The notes under the pieces were generated by a model that was given only the letters and a program-made list of their open reading frames with translations, searched no databases and was not told the origin of the DNA. A program made the position numbers and the translations under genes. A stretch of 12,954 nt of DNA from an uncultured Polaromonas sp. (GTDB lineage Bacteria > Pseudomonadota > Gammaproteobacteria > Burkholderiales > Burkholderiaceae), in assembly GCA_946479075.1 (NCBI GenBank), contig CAMLDT010000099.1, positions 1 to 12,954 on the forward strand, read 5' to 3'. This document shows positions 1 through 6,487 of the stretch, in pieces; within the stretch, counting starts at the first letter, position 1, and each line of letters starts with the position of its first letter.

Positions 1-46
1 AGATCACAGGAAGTGACTGGAGTTCAGACGTGTGCTCTTCCGATCT
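1..46. other. Illumina TruSeq adapter with 8-base index (artefact)
   Basis: Read on the minus strand, this stretch matches the standard TruSeq index adapter: AGATCGGAAGAGC and its continuation to CTCCAGTCAC (positions 46 down to 13), then an 8-base index TTCCTGTG (12 to 5), then ATCT (4 to 1), the start of the constant part after the index. It is untrimmed library sequence at a contig edge. Any protein read through it gains the false tail RKSTRLNSSH, a familiar contaminant signature in protein databases. Genomic sequence begins at about position 47. Confidence 0.98.
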
Positions 47-2415
47 AGAAAACCGGCACTCGATGAGGTTTTGCTGCCGTGGTGCGGCACCAGCAGCAGG
101 TCGGCGCGGAGGTCCTGCCCCGACGCCACCAGCCGCTGCTCCTGCGCCAGCTCGATGTCGCCGGCCAGCAAGGCCGCGCGCCTGCCGTTGCTGATGCGCA
201 GTACACAGCTCATGGCATTGGACTTTTGCGGCGCGTCGTAATCGCCTGCAGGCGGGTGCAACAGCGCGAACTCGACCCCGTCCCAGATCCAGCGCTGGCC
301 GGCAACGCAGCGCTGCGAGGCCCGCAGGGCCTGCAGCGGATGCTTGTCCTCGATGGAGCTGAGCAAGCTGGCCTGCGGCTGCATGGCGAGCACGGCCGGC
401 GCGCCGCCGATGTGGTCACTGTCGCGGTGGCTCAGCACCAGGGTGTCCACGCGTTCGCCCAGCGCACGCAGCAGCGGCACAAGCACGCGATGGCCAGCAT
501 CGCTTTCGGCTGAAAACCGCGGCCCCGTGTCGTAAACCAGGGTGTGCGCCGCCGTGCGCACCAGCAGCGCATTGCCCTGCCCCACATCGGCGGCCAGCAC
601 TTCAAACTCGCCGTCAGCGGGACGCAGCGGCTGCCAGAGCAACACCGGCAGCAGCAGGGGCAGGCCGAGCACGCGCCAATGCCAGGGCAGGCGCAGCGCC
701 AGCAGCAGGCCACCGGCCACTCCCGCCGCCGCACACCACAGGGGCGCGGCGGCAACGCTGAGACTGGCCAGCGGCCAGCGCGCCAGCCACTGCAAAACAA
801 ACATCAGGGCCGCGACCGCAGCCGCGGCCAGCTCCCACAATGGCGGCCACAATACCCCCAGCATGGTCAGCGGCGTGACCACCAGCGTCACCCACGGAAT
901 GGCCAGGCCGTTGGCGAGCAGCCCGACCAGCGACACCTGGTTGAACAGCAGCAGCGACAGCGGCGCCAGCGCCAGCGTGACGACCCACTGCTCCCGTGCG
1001 GCGCGCAGGCCGGCGCCAGCGATCCGCGGCAGGAATGAAGAGTCATTTTGGCCTCCAGCCCTTATGTAGCGGGCGCCAGCAGCTCCTGAATCAGTAGCAA
1101 CACCGGCCCCAGCCCGGGCGTCAGCACGGCTGTCATCACGGCTGTCTTCGCTGGTCGCAAACAGAACGCCCACCGCCACAAACGACAGCCAGAAACCGGC
1201 CTGCATCAGCGCCCACGGATCCAGCGCCACCACCACCGCCATGGCCAGCAACCAGACCTGCGGCCAAGGCCAGCGCTTGCCGCTCTGGCGCAGCACCACC
1301 ACGGCGGCCAGCATGCAAACCGTGCGTTGCGCCGGCACGCCCCAGCCCGACAGCAGGGCGTAGGCAGCGGCCAGCAGCAACCCACCCCAGGCACCCGCGC
1401 TACCGGCCGGCAGGGTCAGGCACAAGGCCGGGTTCCAGCGCGCCGAGCGCCGCCACAGCCAGCCCAGCCCCTGCGCCGCCAGCCAGGCGAACATGGTGAT
1501 GTGCAGGCCTGAAATCGACATGAGGTGCGCCACGCCGGTGGCGCGAAAAACGTCCCAGTCGGCACGTTCGATGGCGTTCTGGTCGCCGACCAGCAGCGCC
1601 GCCACCACGCCGGCGAGCTGGCGGTCGGTCACCCGGTCGTACACCGCGTCGCGAAGCGCCTGCCGGGCGCGCTCGACCGGATGCCGCCAGCCGTCAGACA
1701 AAAGCCGCGGCGCGGCGTCCCGGGCGCCCATCCGCACATAGCCGGTGGCCTGCAGGCCCTGCTCCCACAGCCAAAGCTCGTAGTCAAAACCGTGTGGGTT
1801 GCTGTTGCCGTGCGGCGCCTTCAGGCGCACCGTCATCTGCCAGCGTTCGCCGGCGTGCAGCGCCGGCGGCCAGCCCTGGGCGGCCGATCCGGCGGCGGGG
1901 CTGTCGCTGGTTTCAGGGTTGTCGGGCCCTCCGTTCCAGGCCACCGGCCCCCCACTCCATGGCACCGCCTGGCCAAAACCTGCGTACCAACCGAGGTAGA
2001 TCCGGGGCGGCAAGGCGACCGGCGAACCGTCGAGGCGCGCCGATTCCACCCCCAAACGAAAGCGCAGCCCGTCCTCACCCCGCTGCGGCATGGCCAACAC
2101 CCGGCCGGTGACGGCGATGTCACGGCCCTCAAGCGCCGGAGACAGCGCGTTCGCCTGAAAAATCGCGGCGCGCCAGCCCGTCAGGCCAAAACCACAGGCC
2201 AGCGACAGCGCCAGCACCGCGGCCAGCCTGGCCACCGGGCCGGCAAGCAGCGACGGACGGCGCCAGGCCAGCGCCGCTGCCGCCATGCCGGCCAGACACA
2301 GGCCCGCATAAACCCAGCCCTGGGCCAAGGCCGGCTGCTGCAGTTGCAGGGCAGCACCCGCGACAAATCCGCAAAAAGCCAGCCCCGGTGGCGTGGCCGA
2401 AAGTGATGGACGCAC
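47..2415 (-). CDS. comEC: ComEC/Rec2 family DNA internalization (competence) protein, 3' end missing
   Basis: Inner-membrane channel protein that carries single-stranded DNA into the cytoplasm during natural transformation. From the N-terminus there are hydrophobic segments, a DUF4131-like soluble domain, then the polytopic Competence domain with the characteristic GVAHLMSISGLHITM and several membrane helices. A metallo-beta-lactamase-like domain follows, with DVGQGNA, the metal motif HRDSDH (codons at 412-429), LAGDIE and VPHHGSKTSSS. The gene is cut just after that last motif by adapter sequence, so probably several tens of C-terminal residues are missing. The start is uncertain. GTG at 2415 follows a GGAGG with a tight 3-base gap and leaves room for a divergent promoter. 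GTG at 2559 in the same frame would add 48 low-quality residues. An unusually long loop of about 51 residues in the membrane region holds a repeat element (1050-1098). It is transcribed away from the transglutaminase cluster. Confidence 0.93.
1050..1098 (-). repeat. Copy A of a Comamonadaceae-type small dispersed repeat, inside comEC
   Basis: Read on the minus strand this 49-base stretch aligns without gaps to positions 10322-10370, with 37 of 49 identities by hand count. Conserved blocks are GCTACT, AGCTGCT, GCGCCCG and AAGGGCTGGAGGCC; the variable parts are an 8-base spacer after GCTACT and a 6-base stretch between the last two blocks. In comEC it encodes ATDSGAAGARYIRAGG in a loop between membrane segments. 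The other two frames of this strand hit stops (TGA and TAA) within the element. I recall similar elements as common between genes in Comamonadaceae. A copy within a gene is unusual. Confidence 0.8.
1125..1148. repeat. 12-base tandem duplication in comEC loop
   Basis: The unit CACGGCTGTCAT is followed directly by CACGGCTGTCTT, two copies with one difference. On the coding strand they give the charged EDSRDDSR stretch. It sits 26 bases from the dispersed repeat in the same loop, so this part of ComEC looks tolerant of length change. Confidence 0.7.
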
Positions 2416-2666
2416 AGGCCTCCCTGTCGAATTGTTGTGGTGTGCTGCCGCCAAGCTGCTCAACGGCTGGCCACGCGCATTCGCCGACACGCTGTTTCGA
2501 TCACAGCCATGCGCCCCCCGCCCGCGTGCCGCCCACAGGCATTCAGGGTTTTGGCTCACCTCTTGCTTGTGTTGGGGCGATTAAAACCAATGAAGGCAGG
2601 CCGTCCGGCCATTTTCTGCGGCATAGTTGCCACAACGCCCCGATATTCCTGAAAAGCGAGACCGAC
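2416..2666. promoter_or_regulatory. Divergent intergenic region between comEC and the transglutaminase gene
   Basis: About 250 bases lie between the preferred starts of two divergent genes, so promoters for both should be here. I see no convincing -35/-10 pair on either strand. The plus-strand frame is open through this region (from 2388), and the comEC frame is open back to 2559, but neither extension looks like the family N-terminus. The role is inferred from gene arrangement only. Confidence 0.35.
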
Positions 2667-5600
2667 TTGTCCATCCACGTTGCCCTGAGCCACATCACCC
2701 ACTACAAATACGACCGCCTGGTCCGACTCGGTCCGCAGGTCGTCCGGCTGCGCCCTGCCCCGCACAGCCGCACCCGGGTGCTGTCCTATTCGCTGAAGGT
2801 CGAGCCCAAAAATCATTTCATCAACTGGCAGCAGGACCCGTTTGCCAACTATCAGGCCCGGCTGGTGTTTCCCGAGCCGACACGGGAGTTCAAGGTCACG
2901 GTGGACCTGGTTGTCGAGATGGCGGTGTTCAACCCCTTCGATTTTTTCCTGGAGCCCGAAGCGGAAGCATTCCCCTTCAAGTACAGCAAGGACCAGGCAC
3001 GCGAGCTGGCACCTTATCTCGCCACCGAACCAGTCACACCGCTGCTCAAGGCCTACCTGGACAGTGTGGACCGCACGTCCAAACCCACCATCGACTTCCT
3101 GGTCGGGCTGAACCAGAAACTGCAAGGCGACATCCAGTACGCCATCCGCATGGAGCCCGGCGTGCAGACGCCCGAAGAAACCCTGAAGCTGGCCGTCGGC
3201 TCCTGCCGCGACACCGGCTGGCTGATGGTCCAGTTGTTCCGCCATCTCGGCCTGGCCGCGCGTTTTGTGTCGGGCTACCTGATCCAGCTCAAGGCCGATG
3301 TCAAATCGCTGGACGGTCCGAGTGGCGCCGAGGCCGACTTCACCGACCTGCACGCCTGGTGCGAGGTGTTCCTGCCGGGCGCCGGCTGGGTCGGGCTGGA
3401 CCCGACTTCGGGATTGATGGCGGGCGAAGGCCACATTCCGCTGGCCTGCACACCCGAGCCGTCCAGCGCCGCGCCTATCGAGGGCGGTGTGGACAAAAGT
3501 GAGGTTGAGTTCTCCCACCACATGGGGGTGCAGCGCATTTTCGAATCACCTCGCGTGACCCAGCCCTACACCGACGCCCTGTGGGCCGACGTGCTCAAAC
3601 TGGGCCACAAGGTGGACCAGGACCTGGCCGCCGGCGACGTGCGCCTGACCATGGGCGGCGAGCCGACTTTTGTCGCGACGCAGGACCGCGATGCGGCAGA
3701 GTGGAACATTGACGCGCTGGGCCCGACCAAACGCGGTTATGCGACCGAGCTGGTGCAGAAGCTGCGCGCCGAATATGGCGAAGGCGGCTTCCTGCATTTC
3801 GGCCAGGGCAAGTGGTACCCGGGCGAGCAGTTGCCGCGCTGGGCCCTGAGCATTTTCTGGCGCAAGGACGGACAGCCGGTCTGGAAAAACCCCGCGCTGT
3901 TCACCGACGAGCGCAGCACAAACACCGGCTGCAACTACACCAGCGCAGATGCCAAACGTTTTGCCGACACGCTGGCCGGCAAACTGGGCCTGTCCGCCAA
4001 ACACATCACTCCGGGCTACGAAGACACCTGGTACTACCTGTGGCGCGAACGCCGGTTGCCGGTCAATGTCGATCCCTTCGACACCAAGCTCGACGATGCG
4101 ATGGAACGCGCGCGCCTGCGCCGCGTGTTCTCGCAGGGTCTGGATGCGGTGGTCGGTTATGTGCTGCCGCTCAAGGTCCGCGACGAGGCAGCGGCCGGCA
4201 CCGGGCCGCAGTGGTCCACCGGCCCCTGGTTTTTCCGCGACGAACGCATGTACCTCATGCCGGGCGACTCGCCCATGGGTTACCGCCTGCCGCTGGATTC
4301 GGTGCCCTGGGTGTCCAAGACCGACTACCCCTACATGACCGAGGCCGACCCGTTTGCGCCGCGCGAGGAACTGCCTCCGGCAGATGCCTTTGCGGAACGC
4401 TACAACGCGGCCCGCAGTCAGCCTGCTCCTGCAGCGCCTGCTCCTGCAGCGCCTGCTCCTGCAGCGCCTGCTCCGTCCGCGCCGGCCGGCACCCGGCACA
4501 ACAGCGCCAGCATGCTGGCCCAGTACATGGCGCGTTACATGACAGGCAGCGGTTCACGCAACGAAGCCAGCCGCCTGATGCAGTTCAGGACGACCACGTC
4601 CAGCGTGGATGTCCGCTTCGATCAGGGCGGCAAAGCTGTCGCCTTGCCAACCGCCTCCGCGGCACCCGCCCCGGCCACGGCCGACCCATCGGCGCGCATG
4701 CCAAAGCCGGGTGAATCCGCCGCCTGGCTGACCCGCACCGCGCTGTGTGTGGAGGTGCGCGACCCGAATCGCGCCAATGGCCCCCAGGACAAGCCGAAAG
4801 CCGCCCCGAAGGAAAAAGGCGCAAAAGAAGAAACCGGCGCGCTCTACATCTTCATGCCGCCGCTGGAGCGCCTGGAAGACTACCTGGACCTGCTGGCCGC
4901 AGTCGAAGCCAGCGCCGAGACGCTTGGCCTGCAGATCGTGCTGGAAGGTTATCCGCCGCCACGCGACCCGCGCCTGAAGATGCTGCAGGTCACGCCCGAC
5001 CCCGGCGTGATCGAGGTCAACATCCACCCGGCCTACAACTGGAACGAACTGGTCGAACACACTGAGTTCCTCTACAAGATCGCGCACGAAACACGGCTGT
5101 CGGCCGAGAAATTCATGACCGATGGCCGCCACACCGGCACCGGTGGCGGCAACCACTTTGTGCTGGGCGGCGCCACACCGCCCGACAGCCCTTTCCTGCG
5201 CAAGCCTGAAATGCTGGGCAGCCTGATCGCCTATTGGCACAACCACCCGTCACTGAGCTATTTGTTCTCCGGCATGTTCATCGGCCCGACCAGCCAGGCA
5301 CCGCGAGTGGACGAAGCGCGCAACGACCAGCTCTACGAGCTGGAAATCGCGCTGCGCGAAATCGCCGCCAACCGCGAAAAATACGGCCAGGACATGCCAC
5401 CCTGGATCGTGGACCGCACCCTGCGCAACATCCTGGTCGATGTGACGGGCAACACCCACCGCAGCGAGTTCTGCATCGACAAGATGTACTCACCTGACTC
5501 GGCCACCGGCCGCCTCGGGCTGCTGGAGTTGCGCGCTTTCGAGATGCCGCCGCACGCCCGCATGAGCATCGTGCAGCAATTGCTGCTGCGCGCGCTGGTC

Positions 5601-6311
5601 GCGCGCTTCTGGAACAAGCCCTACCACGGCCGCATGACGCGCTGGGGCACCGAGCTGCACGACCGCTTCCTGCTGCCGGGTTTTGTGCGCATGGATTTTG
5701 CCGATGTGCTGACCGAACTCAAGGAAGCCGGTTATCCGTTTGACATGGCCTGGTTCGAGCCGCATTTCGAGTTCCGCTTCCCGATGATCGGCCAGGTGAA
5801 AGCCAACAGCATTGAGCTGACGCTGCGCAGCGCGCTGGAGCCCTGGCATGTGATGGGCGAAGAAGGCTCCTCCGGCGGCACCGTGCGTTACGTCGATTCT
5901 TCGCTGGAGCGCGTCGAGGTGCACGTGACCGGTCTCAACGACAACCGCCACGTCATCACCGTCAACGGCCGCGCGCTGCCGCTGCAAAGCACCGGCACGG
6001 TCGGCGAATACGTGGCCGGTGTGCGTTACAAGGCCTGGAACCCGCCGTCGGCGCTGCACCCCTCCATCGGCGTCCACGCGCCGCTGACTTTCGACATTGT
6101 GGACACCTGGATGGAACGCTCCCTGGGCGGCTGCCAATACCATGTGGTGCATCCGGGCGGCCGCAGCTACGACACCCTGCCGGTCAATGCCTATGAAGCC
6201 GAAAGCCGGCGCCTGAACCGCTTCTTCCAGATGGGTCACACGCCCGGCCGGATGCGGGTCCAGCCGGCGCAGCCGAGCCGGGAATTTCCGTTCACACTGG
6301 ATCTGCGTTAG
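2667..6311 (+). CDS. Transglutaminase-DUF2126 (putative amidoligase) protein, 1214 aa
   Basis: Predicted cytoplasmic enzyme with two activities; no signal peptide is seen. Residues 1-100 form the bacterial transglutaminase N-terminal domain, starting SIHVALSHITHYKYDR. Residues about 150-260 are the transglutaminase core with Cys180 (GSCRDTGW), His229 (DLHAWCEV) and Asp245 (GLDPTSG), an intact catalytic triad. From about 324 to the end is DUF2126, annotated in Pfam as a putative amidoligase and thought to share the glutamine synthetase fold. Conserved stretches include LTMGGEPTF (328), GQGKWYPGEQLPRW (379), EVNIHPAYNW (783), TGGGNHFVLGG (825), SGMFIGPTSQAPRVDEARND (868) and TGNTHRSEFCIDKMYSPDSA (927). 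Residues about 584-725 are an Ala/Pro- then Lys-rich insert, probably disordered. The start is TTG at 2667 because the family normally begins at this SIHVAL sequence; upstream residues look non-coding and the ribosome site is weak. A hairpin terminator follows the gene. The substrate is unknown. Confidence 0.92.
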   Translation: MSIHVALSHITHYKYDRLVRLGPQVVRLRPAPHSRTRVLSYSLKVEPKNHFINWQQDPFANYQARLVFPEPTREFKVTVDLVVEMAVFNPFDFFLEPEAEAFPFKYSKDQARELAPYLATEPVTPLLKAYLDSVDRTSKPTIDFLVGLNQKLQGDIQYAIRMEPGVQTPEETLKLAVGSCRDTGWLMVQLFRHLGLAARFVSGYLIQLKADVKSLDGPSGAEADFTDLHAWCEVFLPGAGWVGLDPTSGLMAGEGHIPLACTPEPSSAAPIEGGVDKSEVEFSHHMGVQRIFESPRVTQPYTDALWADVLKLGHKVDQDLAAGDVRLTMGGEPTFVATQDRDAAEWNIDALGPTKRGYATELVQKLRAEYGEGGFLHFGQGKWYPGEQLPRWALSIFWRKDGQPVWKNPALFTDERSTNTGCNYTSADAKRFADTLAGKLGLSAKHITPGYEDTWYYLWRERRLPVNVDPFDTKLDDAMERARLRRVFSQGLDAVVGYVLPLKVRDEAAAGTGPQWSTGPWFFRDERMYLMPGDSPMGYRLPLDSVPWVSKTDYPYMTEADPFAPREELPPADAFAERYNAARSQPAPAAPAPAAPAPAAPAPSAPAGTRHNSASMLAQYMARYMTGSGSRNEASRLMQFRTTTSSVDVRFDQGGKAVALPTASAAPAPATADPSARMPKPGESAAWLTRTALCVEVRDPNRANGPQDKPKAAPKEKGAKEETGALYIFMPPLERLEDYLDLLAAVEASAETLGLQIVLEGYPPPRDPRLKMLQVTPDPGVIEVNIHPAYNWNELVEHTEFLYKIAHETRLSAEKFMTDGRHTGTGGGNHFVLGGATPPDSPFLRKPEMLGSLIAYWHNHPSLSYLFSGMFIGPTSQAPRVDEARNDQLYELEIALREIAANREKYGQDMPPWIVDRTLRNILVDVTGNTHRSEFCIDKMYSPDSATGRLGLLELRAFEMPPHARMSIVQQLLLRALVARFWNKPYHGRMTRWGTELHDRFLLPGFVRMDFADVLTELKEAGYPFDMAWFEPHFEFRFPMIGQVKANSIELTLRSALEPWHVMGEEGSSGGTVRYVDSSLERVEVHVTGLNDNRHVITVNGRALPLQSTGTVGEYVAGVRYKAWNPPSALHPSIGVHAPLTFDIVDTWMERSLGGCQYHVVHPGGRSYDTLPVNAYEAESRRLNRFFQMGHTPGRMRVQPAQPSREFPFTLDLR
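4421..4474 (+). repeat. 15-base tandem repeat, 3.6 copies, in DUF2126 linker
   Basis: The unit GCCTGCTCCTGCAGC occurs three times exactly (4421-4435, 4436-4450, 4451-4465), followed by its first nine bases (4466-4474). It encodes PAPAA repeats in a flexible linker inside DUF2126. Because the unit is a multiple of three, copy-number change would alter linker length without breaking the frame. Confidence 0.95.
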
Positions 6312-6339
6312 TCCCGGCCCGTCGAGCGAACCGGCCCCA

Positions 6340-6375
6340 CAAAAGGCTCATCCGCAGTACCGGATGAGCCTTTTG
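6340..6375 (+). terminator. Intrinsic terminator-like hairpin after the transglutaminase-DUF2126 gene
   Basis: A perfect 15-bp stem, 6340-6354 with 6361-6375, closes a 6-base loop CAGTAC. The stem's 3' arm ends in TTTTG and continues TCTTAT, giving a U-rich tail partly in the stem. The 5' arm carries the matching AAAA, so it could work on both strands. It lies 28 bases past the stop codon at 6311. The length and perfection of the stem make a transcription terminator the best reading. A processing or mRNA-stabilising hairpin is the alternative. Confidence 0.85.
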
Positions 6376-6487
6376 TCTTATAGCCGCAACAGCGCATGGC
6401 CTGAGGCCGTGTTTGATCGCCCGAACAGACGGCGAATGTCGCGTGCGCCGCGGGAGGCCGCAGCCATGAAGGCATACTTGGACCAGC

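Noticed and set aside
1525..2406. 293-codon open frame on the plus strand opposite comEC
   Set aside because: Arg/Gln/Pro-rich, no domain resemblance, lies fully antisense to a clear ComEC; typical shadow in GC-rich DNA.
2388..2666. 93-residue N-terminal extension of the transglutaminase-DUF2126 protein
   Set aside because: Composition unlike the rest, overlaps the likely divergent promoter region and the comEC start, and the family begins at SIHVAL.
2556..3521. 321-codon minus-strand frame opposite the transglutaminase domain
   Set aside because: Antisense shadow of strongly conserved catalytic sequence; no recognisable domain.
3546..4499. 317-codon minus-strand frame opposite DUF2126
   Set aside because: Its repetitive N-terminus (repeated SRRCR) comes from the 15-base repeat read backwards; no family resemblance.
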